This document shows positions 44,322 to 55,981 of a DNA stretch of 64,000 bases, in pieces. The translations under genes and the position numbers were made by a program. How positions within the stretch are numbered: position 1 is the first letter of the stretch; each line of letters opens with the position of its first letter. Location of the stretch: assembly GCF_027579695.1 (NCBI RefSeq), contig NC_083596.1, forward strand, positions 17,635,755 to 17,699,754, given 5' to 3'. Under the pieces are notes generated by a model. The model was not told where the DNA came from and searched no databases. It was given only the letters and a program-made list of their open reading frames with translations. This DNA comes from Neoarius graeffei (lineage: Eukaryota; Chordata; Actinopteri; Siluriformes; Ariidae).

Positions 44322-47300
44322 ATGGCAGAGGCGCGTGCGGACGCAGCGGCTCCTCTCTGTCCCGATAATGTGGTGTTTACATGTTTGTCTTCGTCTGTGT
44401 GCTCGAGTGATGGTATGTTTTCATCGCGTTTGTCCGTCCCGAGGCGCACATACAGCCGTGGGACTCTTTTTGACATTGGCAAATCTTTTTTCTGTAAGTT
44501 AAACCCGGCACACGCTAAGGAGCTACATGACCTCAGCCTACTCTGGCGGCCCGCTTTGACATCGACCCCCACTTCTGCTGCACACCCGCAGAGGAAGCGC
44601 CGTAGGCGGTGCGAGAGGAAGCAGAAGCGGGGAAAGCGCGGGGGTATCCGGGCCAGGCTAATGGCTAATCCACACAAGCCGGCTATACCGTCCATTGTAC
44701 TCGCCAATGTACACTCCTTGGATAACAAACTGGATTATATTCACCTTTTGAGAGCGACCCAGCAGGCTGTGAAAGAGTGCTGTGTTTTTGTGTTCATGGA
44801 AACATGGCTCAACGACAGCATACCGGACTCCGCCATCCAGCTCGACCGGCTAACATGCTACCGAGCAGACAGAGCCCTCATTGAAGGAGGTAAGACCCGC
44901 GGCGGTGGGGTCTGTGTTTACATCAGGGATGCTTGGTGTCAGGACGCTGTGGTAGTTTGCAGACACTGTTCACCCCTTGTGGCGTTTATGATCATCAAAT
45001 GCCAGCCCTTCAATCTACCGAGGGAGTTTTCTGCCATCCTGCTTGTTGCAGTTTACATTCCTCCCAGCTGCAACAACAACGATAGGGACAAGGCACTGAG
45101 TGAACTGTACTGCGCCATCAGCGACCAACAGACAGCCCATCCAGAGGGACTTCTCATCGTAGCTGGGGATTTCAACCACACAAATCTCAAAACAGTGTTT
45201 CCTTAGTTACATCAACACATTGACTTTGCAACACGGGGAAAAAACACACTGGACCAGGTTTACACTACACTGAGAAGAGCATACAAGGCCTCACCCCTCC
45301 CCCATCTCGGTGCTTCAGACCACATCACTCAGTACATTTACATGCACATCCAAATCGAGCTACTGTCGGTAATCGAGCAAAGGGTCCCAGCAGGGGTGCC
45401 AGAGAAATCCAATCCTACATGCAACTGTGAAATCGAGCTATTGTGTGAGGTGCATTGTGCACCCGAGCCACAGGTGGCGCTACATGCCCCATCGTGTTGG
45501 TACACTTCTGGTTGTCGTCATGAAGAAGAGCTATAGTGTTGCCAGATACTGCTGACGTTTTCCAGCCCAAAACATGTTCAAATCCGCCAAAATGCACTTA
45601 AAATCTGGTAACATTGGCAGTTCCGTGTTCAAGCTGTTGGGCTTGCTCTAACAGACTGTATGGCTACAAACTGTCCTGCGCAGACCACTGTTTTGTAAGA
45701 CAATTTATTTTGCACAATTGTATATTTTTCTAAAGTCCATTTTTTGCTTACAAAAAAATATTTTTTTTGCTTACAATTTAACTTATGTCTTAATAAACAC
45801 ACAGAAAGTTCAATTGTTTTGTTTTTATTGACATTCTTCAGATGTTGGACATACACACACATATATACACACACAACTTGTTTATGTACACAATTCACAG
45901 CTATGCAACAGCTGTACAGATGTATTTGGTGATACAGTAAGTGAGCTAAATTTTAACAGTGCAAACAATGCCACAAAAAGAAAAGATTCATGCCGTTGTC
46001 ATGCCGACCGAGGCTGTTGTGTTTCCCGCTTGTGGTCTCGTCACTCGTCACTTCTGGAAGGGGCAGTAAGTAGCTCGACTACTAGCTCAATAGGGTATAC
46101 ATGCACTACGGTAAGTAGCTCGGCAGAAATCGCATAATCTAGGTCGTGTAGCTCGATTCCGAGAAATCAAGTTCGGTTCAATTTCAGCCGAATTAAGGTG
46201 TATACATAGCATTTTGAACTTCGATTTCGGTCGAGCAACGGCAGAAATTCGATTCTCTCTATGTGCATGTAAACGCACTGACTGTTATGCTAATGCCAGC
46301 ATACAGGCCGAAGGTCAAAGTCACCAGACCGGTCCAGAAGCAGGTACGGGTGTGGCCAGAGGGTGCTTCCTCAGCACTTCAGGACTGCTTTAACATCACA
46401 GACTGGGACATGTTTGAGCAGGCAGCCACTTACAACCACCAGATCAACATCCAGGAATATTCAGACACTGTTACAGCCTACATTAGTAAATGCACTGATG
46501 ATGTCACAGACACTAAGACCATCACAGTATGGGCCAACCAGAAACCATGGCTGACGGGGGAAGTCTATCGGTTAATGAAAGCCCGGAACGCTGCTTTCAG
46601 AGCAGGTGATGAGGCTGGTCTGAGATCAGCAAGAGCCAACTTGTCCCGAGGCATCAGACTAGCAAAGAAGCAGTACAGTAGCAGGATAGCCCACCATTTC
46701 ACTGACAGCAGAGACACAAGGAGCCTGTGGCAGGGGATACAGACCATCACGGACTATAAACCTCAACCACAGACCTGTGACAAGGACATCACTCTGCTGA
46801 ACAGTCTAAACAACTTCTTTGGACGGTTTGAAGCCAACAACAGCATGCCTGCACAGAAGACACCACCCCTTCCGGATGACCAGGTGCTGGTCCCTGTCTC
46901 CAGCCAGTGTGAGGAGATCCCTCTCCAGGATCAACACCCGCAAAGCTGTAGGACCTGACAACATTCCAGGTCGTGTGCTAAAAGACTGTGCAGAGGAGCT
47001 CACAGAAGTGCTCACAGACATCTTCAACACCTCCCTGAGCCAAGCTGTTGTCCCCACCTGCTTCAAGAGCACCACCATTATCCCTGTTCCAAAGAAGGCC
47101 TCTCCGTCCTGCTTCAACGACTACCGCCCTGTGGCACTGACCCCCATCATTATGAAGTGCTTCAAGCAGTTAGTCATGCATCAAATCCATCCTCCCTCCC
47201 TCCATGGACCCGTACCAATTTGCATATCAGGCCAATTGGTCCACTGATGATGCAATCTCCACCACTCTCCACTCAGCTCTCACTCACCTGGACACTAAAG

Positions 47301-48331
47301 ACTCTTACATGCGGATGCTGTTCTTAGACTTTAGTTCAGCATTTAACACAATCATCCCCCAGCAGCTGATTCAGAAACTGGACTGTCTAGGATTAAACAC
47401 CTCCCTCTGCAACTGGTTGCTGGACTTCCTGACCGGAAGACCACAGACAGTCCGGGTCGGCAGCAACACATCCAGCACCATCATACTGAACACAGGGGCC
47501 CCTCAAGGATGTGTGCTCAGCCCCCTTCTCTTCACCCTGCTGACCCACAACTGCACACCAACACACAATAGCAACCTCTTCATCAAGTTTGCGGATGACA
47601 CGACTGTGGTGGGACTCATTAACAACAATGATGAGTCATACTACAGGGACAAGGTGAGCCAACTGGCCGCATGGTGCAGAGACAACAATCTCTCTCTTAA
47701 TGTGGAGAAGATGAAGGAGATGGTTGTCGACTTTCAGAGAGCCTCCACCCAGCATCCTCCACTGACCATCAATGGTGCCACTGTGGAGAGAGTGAGCAGC
47801 ACCAAGTTCCTGGGTGTGTACCTCACCGAGGATCTCTCCTGGAGCAGCAACACCGCATCGCTGGCCAGGAAAGCTCAGCAGCACCTGTACTTCCTCCGCA
47901 GACTGAAAAGAGCTAGAGCACCTGCCACTATCATGCAGACCTTCTACCGCGGAACCATCGAGAGCATCCTGACCAGCTGCATCACTGTGTGGTACGGCGG
48001 CTGTACTGCATCCTGCCGGAAGACCCTGCGGCGCATAGTGAGAGCAGCTGAGAAGATCATCGGTGTCCCCCTACCCTCCCTTCAGGATATTTACAACACA
48101 CGCCTGGCCTGCAGAGCACTCAGCATTGTGAGCGACTCCACCCATCCCAACCACCACTTCTTCAGCCTCCTGCCTTCTGGGAGGAGAATGAGAAGCCTCC
48201 GGGCGAGAACCAGCAGACTGAGAGACAGTTTCATCTACCAAGCCGTCAGGATGCTGAACTCCCTCCCAGGCCAGTACCCCCTTCCCTTAATACATAAACC
48301 AAATGTCACCAGCCACTTTAACGAACTGTAA
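44322..48331 (+). pseudogene. L2/CR1-group LINE, endonuclease and reverse transcriptase
   Basis: Frame 1 (44322-45206): a basic stretch, then an APE-type endonuclease with ETWLN, GGGVCVYIRD and GDFNH. A single TAG at 45204-45206 breaks it. The same frame continues to ASDHIT, where a 951-bp DNA element is inserted, and resumes in frame at 46284. Frameshifts lie near 46925 and 47195. RT motifs: [34 protein letters not shown], then a C-terminal LPSGRR block. The 3' UTR runs to 'aataaagtgaacttgaacttgaa' at about 48860. Such LINEs copy their RNA at nicked DNA; this one cannot. Confidence 0.88.
45330..46280. mobile_element. DNA element in the LINE, 3-bp TSD ACT
   Basis: Ends CAGTACATTTACATGCACAT and ATGTGCATGTAAACGCACTG, flanked by ACT (45327-45329, 46281-46283). 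Removal gives DHITVMLMPAYRP in frame. Subterminal 'agctcgac', 'aatcgagcta' and 'tatacatgca' motifs repeat. No transposase remnant. Harbinger-like or CACTA-like types both use 3-bp targets. Confidence 0.85.
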
Positions 48332-48885
48332 CAGAATTCAATTGCACTATGTTAAAACTGTTTACAATACTGTCTACACGTTTTTTTAAGTTAATTGCAC
48401 TATATAAAAACTGTTTAGAACACTGTTTACATATCTGCATACATATCTGCCATATTTATACTTACACTGAAAATTCTGCTCATACTGCCATATTTATTTA
48501 TTTATATTTATACTGATAATTACTTATACTGTCAGACTGCTGTTCCCGTTTACATTGTTCATTCTGTTTATATTGTCATTCGTCACATTTAAATTTATAC
48601 TGTTAATTCTGTTCATGCTGCCACATTTGCACTTTCTGGATTGCCACTGTCTTTTCTTGGATAGCTTTAGCTTGTGTGTGTAAATAACATGCCCCCCCCC
48701 CCCCCCTTTTTGTATTCTTCCTCTTTTTAAAGTTTATATCTTGTACCTATATTTTATATTTCATGTTTATTACTGTTTGCACCACGGATAAGAGGGAAAT
48801 GCAACTCTGTATGTCCTGCACATATGGCATTATTGACAATAAAGTGAACTTGAACTTGAATTATTGCTGCATTTTCATCTCTTAA

Positions 48886-49655
48886 AGCTAGACTGCCTTT
48901 CAGATTTTTCAAGCATCGGTCATAAAAAGAATCTTCCTTGACAAACAATTATTTTTGTTTAGTGGACCGAAAGCTCCTGAATTCGAATCAATTTTATTAG
49001 TTTTTTAAAAATAGGACAATTAATGAATTTAGGGTCACACGGCCCTAAATTCTCCACTATTTTTTCCTGCTTCACCATGACCCAATTCAAGATACTATGT
49101 CATGCATCACGTGGTGGGCTTTCCCCGTTCACGCAAGGCATTGTGGGATGCAAATTTGAAACAGGAGAGAAAATAGAGGACGCAAATGAAACATGAAAGA
49201 CCGACTACAGTAACGGAAAGCAAGAAGAAAAGATGTTATGTTGCGAAGGAAAGGAAATGCAGGACCAAACTAATAAATATCGGAGGTCAGCGAGCAGCTC
49301 GATGTGATCAGCTGTTCTAGCGACAGAATGATGTAACTGTCAGTGCATGGTCAAAGTAAACCTGTAGATGGCAGTAATGCAACACTGGGGATGCCAACTG
49401 CTGTAAAACCCAAAAGAAGAAGAAGGTGGTAAGCCTGTGCATGCGCACACGGACTTCCTCTGTCTGCTTGACTGCACGAAGCGAGAGATTTCATGCACAT
49501 TATTTGCTTTAATCCCTTCAAATTAAATAACTTCCCAGCCACAGAATGGCCTGATATTCTGTGAGATATTACAGAAATAAACATGTATCACAATGACCAA
49601 ATTTCAGAGGGAACTAAATTTCACCGATTTTATGAAATCGAAAGGCCATCTAGCT
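48886..49655 (+). mobile_element. TTAA-flanked element, copy C
   Basis: TTAA at 48882-48885 and 49656-49659; ends AGCTAGACTGCCTTTC and GAAAGGCCATCTAGCT. Inserted 25 bases after the LINE 3' end. Confidence 0.83.
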
Positions 49656-49832
49656 TTAATATATTGTACATACGTTTAAATATTAAGTTGTGCTACTCAA
49701 TTTAGGTCCTGGTTCTGGCCTTGACAGTCCTTCATTACAGTGCAGTAGTTTGTAAGGGTAGAGAAAAGGAGGGGAAAACCTTCTTTCTTATTCCTTCCAT
49801 TTTGTATTTAGGCTCTAGTAGTCTGAGATGTT

Positions 49833-50036
49833 GGGCAGCACTGTGGTGTAGTGGTTAGCACTGTTGCCTCACAGCAAGAAGGTTCTGGGTTCAAGCACAG
49901 TGGCCAATGGGGGCCTTTCTGTGTGGAGTTTGCATGTTCTCCCTGTGTCTGTGTGAGTTTTCTCCGGGTGCTCCGGTTTCCCCCACAGTCCAAAGACATG
50001 CAGTTAGGTTAACTGGGTACTCTAAATTGCCCATAC
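49833..50036 (+). mobile_element. Older V-SINE, truncated
   Basis: Plus copy, head to core, with many differences (gggcagcactgtgg, ggcccatac) and no standard tail. The sequence after it (50050-50250) shares 'ccaaacatggttcagatc' with 57310-57340, hinting at a distinct older subfamily tail. Confidence 0.8.
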
Positions 50037-50329
50037 TGTCATGCAGAGGCAAACTGCAGTATCTGTATATTGTATCAGTGGCAAAAGATGGTCCAATAGC
50101 AAATAGGTGATGCTATTTGACTCTCTTTTGCTGCAGGTACTGCAGTTTGCCTTTGCATGGCAGCATAGGTGTGTGAGTGCGCAGAAAGGGAGTGGCCACC
50201 CTACTGCTGCAAATCTGGCCAAGTCAACCAAACATGGTTCAGATCGGGTCTGGCATTTACAATGAATTTGAGTAGTTAATTAAACTGGGTCTCCGGTTTC
50301 CCCCAAAGTCCAAAGATATGTGGTTAGGT

Positions 50330-50570
50330 TAATATGGGGCAGCCATGGCTTGAAGGTTGGGCTGAAGTGCCCTTGAGCAAGGCATCTAACCCCAACTGCT
50401 CCCCGGGCACTGTAGCATAGCTGCCCACTGCTCTGGGTACGTGTGTGTGCTCATTGCTCACTTGTGTGTGCACGTGTGTGTCCACTGCTTCAGATGGGTT
50501 AAATGCAGAGCAGGAATTTCACTGTGCTTCAGTCTGTGCTTGAGTGAACATGTAATAAATAAAGGCTTCT
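50330..50570 (+). mobile_element. Fish SINE-like repeat ('cccaactgctccccgggc')
   Basis: Contains 'gagcaaggcatctaacccc', 'ctgctccccgggcactg' and 'gggttaaatgcagagc', ending 'aataaataaagg'. A shorter reverse copy lies at about 61270-61350. Recognised as a common teleost repeat; exact family not assigned. Confidence 0.65.
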
Positions 50571-50574
50571 TTTT

Positions 50575-50982
50575 CTAGAGCTTGGGACCATGAAGTGTAA
50601 CTTGTTCTTCCTGGATGGATTTTTTTTTTTCCAACACACCAGAATCACCGTATAGTAGTACCCCACATAGAGAGGTCAATGAACACTGGTTTTGAGTTAA
50701 AAAGTACATTGCAAAAAACTTATTAGATCTGTCATAATGTACAGTTGAAATAAAGACTGCGTTTCAGATGGGATCAAATGGAAAATACAGTGTTTGTCGG
50801 CCCCTTGTGGCCACATGTCCTTCTTCACTCACCCAAACATTCATTGAACCATGCATGAATTTTCAGTGGCCACTTTATCTTGCTCAGGGCTGTGGTGAAT
50901 CTGGAGCCTTTTCTGAGAAGACTTGACGTGATGCAGGAATAAAGTCTGGGTGGGATGCCAGTCCATAACAGGGTTCACCCAG
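50575..50982. other. No gene seen
   Basis: Unique-looking sequence without a supportable feature. Confidence 0.35.
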
Positions 50983-51327
50983 ACATCCATCCATCCATCC
51001 ATCCATTATCTGTAGCCGCTTATCCTGTTCTACAGGGTCACAGGCAAGCTGGAGCCTTTCCCAACTGACTATGGGCGAGAGGCGGGGTACACCCTGGACA
51101 AGTCGCCAGGTCATCGCAGGGCTGACACATAGAGACAAACAACCATTCACACTCACGGTCAATTTAGAACCACCAATTAGCCTAACCTGCATGTCTTTGG
51201 ACTGTGGGCGAAACCGGAGCACCCGGAGGAAACCCATGCAGAAAGGCCCTCGTCAGCCACTGGGCTCGAACCCAGGACCTTCTCACTGTGAGGCGACTGT
51301 GCTAACCACTACACCACCATGCTGCCC
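50983..51327 (-). mobile_element. Older V-SINE with (TCCA)n tail
   Basis: Minus copy whose tail is (ATCC)n instead of CTCAT, with several deletions in the core. Tail type differs from the main family. Confidence 0.88.
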
Positions 51328-51518
51328 TCACAACATGCTACGAGCAAAATTACAAATATGAACAAAAAGTCTAAGGACCAAAAACATTATTGTATTTTTG
51401 TGTTTGTTGTAACAAAATATGGAAAACCCATCTGAGATACACACACACAAAAAAAAGATTCACAAAACTGAATCCTAAATGTTAATCAGGTGGACATATA
51501 GTGAGTTCCTTATATTAA

Positions 51519-52602
51519 CAGTTATTCCATGAAATCGAGTCGTACATCAGCTGATGGCCGAGGAGGTGCGTAGCACTGAGTCGGCTATAAGCCATGTACG
51601 ATGAGATTGAGTAGAATAACTGTTTTATTCTATCCAGATTGACTGGATTATGAGAAACAGAGCGTTTTTATTTTTATTTTTTGCAAATTCGACAAAGAAA
51701 AACTGCATACAAAACGTCCGAGAAAATCATTTCCACTTAAAATGTAAACAACCCGGCGAAATGAAAAATGCGATAATAATAATAATTCTGGGCGGCACGG
51801 TGGTGTAGTGGTTAGCGCTGTCGCCTCACAGCAAGAAGGTCCTGGGTTCGAACCCCGGGTCCGGCGAGGGCCTCTCTGTGTGGAGTTTGCATGTTCTCCC
51901 CGTGTCCGCGTGGGTTTCCTCCGGGTGCTCCGGTTTCCCCCACAGTCCAAAGACATGCAGGTTAGGTTAACTGGTGACTCTAAATTGACCGTAGGTGTGA
52001 ATGTGAGTGTGAATGGTTGTCTGTGTCTATGTGTCAGCCCTGTGATGACCTGGCGACTTGTCCAGGGTGTACCCCGCCTTTCGCCCGTAGTCAGCTGGGA
52101 TAGGCTCCAGCTTGCCTGCGACCCTGTAGAACAGGATAAAGCGGCTAGAGATGATGAGATGAGATGAATAATAATTCTTGAAAATGTTTTAAAAAGATAT
52201 GCTCTTACCATCAAATACTTTCATTCCATATTTTGTTGCTTTCTTTTGGGGGGGGGGTGGCTCATCTTTTTCTTCTTCTTCTTTAGGGGTTTTTTTTTTG
52301 GTGGTTGGTTGACCAACTTAAAGGTGCATTACTGCCATAGACTGGGCTGGAGTGTGGAACAGGACATATGGGGGAGAGGGGAGCTATATTCTTTTAGCTA
52401 TTTTTGTTTCTTTTAAATACTTGATAATTTTTGGGGTTTCATTTTCGAGTAGAGTTTTTATTTCGTCTTCGGTTGGTTCAGCAACACACTACCATTTTGT
52501 TTTTCTCTACTCACAGTATATGAGCTGATATCCTTGTAGTAGAGTAGCCGATCAGAGGGTGCGATTGCTCATATCCAGTGAATGTGGATAGAATATAACA
52601 CA
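51519..52602 (-). mobile_element. Element with recombinase-like first exon, copy B
   Basis: Same hairpin start as 23341 (ACAGTTATTCCATGAAATCG...). An inner inverted pair lies at 51621-51654 (tattctatccagattgactg) and 52568-52600 (cagtgaatgtggatagaata). On the minus strand between 52495 and 52209 lie VAEPTEDEIKTLLENETP and, after about 100 inserted bases, KYGMKVFD to a GTAAGA donor. The frame is broken near the ATG. A SINE is inserted in it. Confidence 0.6.
51790..52166 (+). mobile_element. V-SINE, 12-bp TSD
   Basis: Plus copy flanked by AATAATAATTCT (51778-51789, 52167-52178), inside the recombinase-exon element. Confidence 0.95.
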
Positions 52603-52675
52603 TTATTTTACTCTTAATGTAGTTTATGTAATAACGCCTTTTATTCAGTGGGGAAAATAACTTAATTACACTTAA

Positions 52676-53447
52676 AGGAATACGCCACCCCCAGGTGAAA
52701 TTGAGTCAGTCCCTGCAGTCCCTAGAGTTGGATGAGTGAGCCAAAGCGTTTTGTAGCCGACCCAGCCATTGTCCTGATCTGGATACGTCCCGGTTAGCTT
52801 TAGCTTAGCGTAGTCGCTGTAATCCGGCGTGTCCAGCTAGCATTGTCGTTGCAAAAGTGAATCAAATAACTCAAGATTTTTAATAATTATTTCTCATGAC
52901 CTGTACATTCACATCGAGTACACATATCAATGCAAATTAACACGAAGGGATTTACTAGACCAATTTATATCTGGAACTATTTTCGGCCACAGCACAGGCA
53001 AAGCACCGCTGCAGGCGCAAAGACACCACGCAGCACCTGAAAACCCTGGTTTCCCTGGTAACACTGGTGTATTGACGGAAGTTGTGGTGCTGCGTGGTGT
53101 CTTTGCGCCTGCAGCGGTGCTTTGCCTGTGCTGTGGCTGAAAATAGTTCCAGATATAAATTGGTCTAGTAAATCCCTTCGTGTTAATTTGCATTGATATG
53201 TGTACTCGATGTGAATGTACAGGTCATGAGAAATAATTATAAAAAATCTTGAGTTATTTGATTCACTTTTGCAACGACAATGCTAGCTGGACACGCCGGA
53301 TTATAGAGACTACGCTAAGCTAAAGCTAACCGGGACGTTTCCAGATCAGGACAATGGCTGGGTTGGCTACAAAACGCTTTGGCTCACTCATCCAACTCTA
53401 GGGACTGCAGGGACTGACTCAATTTCACTTGGGGGTGGCGTATTCCT
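52676..53447. mobile_element. TTAA-flanked fold-back element
   Basis: Two arms of about 360 bases in inverted orientation (AGGAATACGCCACCCCCAGG... / ...GGGGGTGGCGTATTCCT) with a loop of about 50 bases near 53045. Flanked by TTAA (52672-52675, 53448-53451). The arms differ at only a few positions. No ORF of its own. Confidence 0.93.
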
Positions 53448-53451
53448 TTAA

Positions 53452-53557
53452 TTACTGACAGTGATATGTAGGTTAAATGTGCTTTTGGACTGAAATTAAA
53501 GTAAGCTCGGCAGTCCTAAGCAAATAATTACACTGCTAGCCTAATAAAAGTCACAGG

Positions 53558-53619
<62 letters not shown>

Positions 53620-53768
53620 AATCATTGCCTCTTGACAGTGGTGATTGTGCAGGGCCATTTAAAAATTTTCAGGCATTTCAGGCAGAAAATGTGACCAATC
53701 TCACCCGGGCCTGAAGAAAATATGACTAATTCCATCACTTCCCACAGGAAACTTGACTAATCCCACCT
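53452..53768. repeat. (GT)n tract and short direct repeats
   Basis: A (TG)n run at about 53562-53617. 'cttgactaatcccacc' before and 'tttgactaatttcata' after the next Tc1 show that it landed in a small tandem repeat. Confidence 0.8.
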
Positions 53769-53934
53769 ACAACCCCAAATCAGAAAAAGTTGGGACAGGA
53801 TGTTGAAATTGAAATTAGAACTGAAAACAATGATCTGTAAATAATCTTTGACCTGTATTGCACTCAAAACAATACAACAGCACATTATTTGATATTTTAC
53901 CTCACGAATTTTATTGTTTTTCAAAATAAATACA

Positions 53935-54324
53935 GGTGGCACGGTGGTGTAGTGGTTAGCGCTGTCGCCTCACAGCAAGAAGGTCCTGGGTTCGAGCCCC
54001 GGGGCCGGCGAGGGCCTTTCTGTGCGGAGTTTGCATGTTCTCCCCGTGTCCGCGTGGGTTTCCTCCGGGTGCTCCGGTTTCCCCCACAGTCCAAAGACAT
54101 GCAGGTTAGGTTAACTGGTGACTCTAAATTGAGCGTAGGTGTGAATGTGAGTGTGAATGGTTGTCTGTGTCTATGTGTCAGCCCTGTGATGACCTGGCGA
54201 CTTGTCCAGGGTGTACCCCGCCTTTCGCCCGTAGTCAGCTGGGATAGGCTCCAGCTTGCCTGCGACCCTGTAGAACAGGATAAAGTGGCTAGAGATAATG
54301 AATGAATGAATGAATGAATGAATG
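53935..54324 (+). mobile_element. V-SINE with (ATGA)n tail, 12-bp TSD
   Basis: Plus copy flanked by AAAATAAATACA (53923-53934, 54325-54336). Its tail is (GAAT)n, not GAGATGAGATG. Confidence 0.95.
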
Positions 54325-54428
54325 AAAATAAATACATTTCAGTTTTAGTTCTTGCAACACATTAAAAAAAAAGGTGGGACAGTAAAGCATTTACCACTTT
54401 ATAATGTCGCCATTCCTTCTCACAACAC

Positions 54429-55194
54429 TTAAAAGATGTTTAGGGACTGAAGATACCAAGTAATTAAGCATTTCAACAATATGGAGTTGTTGTTGTCATA
54501 TTTTTGTTTCAAAATTCGCCACACAATCTCTGTTGGGGACAGAGGGGACAGGCACCCTCTTCTTCCACAGCTATGCCTTTGTAATGTGTACAGAATGTGG
54601 TTTTGCATTATCTTGTTGAAATATCCCTGGAAAAGATGTCGTCTTGAAGGCAGCATATGTTGTTCCAAAATCTCAATGGACTTTTCTGCATTAATGCTGA
54701 CATCACAGAAGTGTAAGTTACCTTTATCAGTGCCAGGGGCAGTGACACAACCCCATACCATGAAAGACCCTTACATTTAAATTTTTTGCTGGTAACAGTC
54801 TGGATGGTCATTTTCATCTTTGATCCGGACGCATGGCATCCTGTCCTTCCAAAAAAGACCTGGAACACTGATTCATCTGACCACAATACATGGTTCCACT
54901 GTGTGATGGTCCATCCCAGATGTTTCCAAGCCCAGAGAAGTTGATGGCACTTCTGGACAAAGTTAACATCAGGCATTTGTAGATGTAACTCCATATTGTA
55001 GAGCTTGACAAAGGTTTGCCAAAGTAATCCTGAGCCCATGTGGTTATATCAGCTAAAAATGAATGACGGTTCTTGATGCAGTGCTGTCTGAGGGATTGTA
55101 GATTACGGGTGTTCAGCTTAGGCTTGTGTCCTTGCCCTTTATGCACCGAAATTCCTCCAGGTTCCTTGAATCGTCCAGTTATATTATGCATCAT
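54429..55194 (-). pseudogene. Tc1 transposase, decayed, second subfamily
   Basis: Minus-strand pieces in two frames. One has HNITGRFKEPGGISVHKGQGHKP, the other HVLWSDESVFQVFFG (first catalytic Asp), then a WYGVV block, and TEIVWRILK near the Glu block. Numerous frameshifts. Confidence 0.85.
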
Positions 55195-55480
55195 AGATCT
55201 CTTGGTATCTTTATTTGAAGAACATTGTTTTCAAAAAATTAAATAATTTTCTCACACATTTGTTGACAAACTGGAGATCCTCAGCCCATCTTTCCTTTTC
55301 AAAGACGAGGCCTTTCCTGGATACTGATTTTGTACCAAATCATGATTACAATCACTTGTTGACATCACCTGTTTCAAATCACATCGTTATTTAATTGTTT
55401 TACCTCATTACTAGCTCTAAATTTCCCCGTTCCAACTTTTTTTGGAATGTGTTATAGGCCTGAAACACAGGAATGGATGT

Positions 55481-55853
55481 CTCATCTCATTATCTCTAGC
55501 CGCTTTATCCTGTCCTACAGGGTCACAGGCAAGCTGGAGCCTATCCCAGCTGACTATGGGCGAAAGGCGGGGTACACCCTGGACAAGTCGCCAGGTCATC
55601 ACAGGGCTGACACATAGACACAGACAACCATTCACACTCACATTCACACCTACGGTCAATTTAGAGTCATCAGTTAACCTAACCTGCATGTCTTTGGACT
55701 GTGGGGGAAACCAGAGCACCCGGAGGAAACCCACACGGACATGGGGAGAACATGCAAACTCCTCACAAAAGGCCCTTGCCGCCCACGGGGCTTGAACCTG
55801 GACCCTCTTGCTGTGAGGCGACAGCGTTAACCACTACACCACCGTGCCGCCCG
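55481..55853 (-). mobile_element. V-SINE, 11-bp TSD
   Basis: Minus copy in the right repeat of the Tc1, flanked by GGAATGGATGT (55470-55480, 55854-55864). Confidence 0.95.
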
Positions 55854-55981
55854 GGAATGGATGTATATAAACAAATGAAATGAAGTTGACCAGACAAAGC
55901 ATAGAATATCTTGGATTCATACTCCTGTCTGCAATGAAATACAAGTCAAAGTAAATTTAGAAATCAAGGTGCTTTTTTTAA

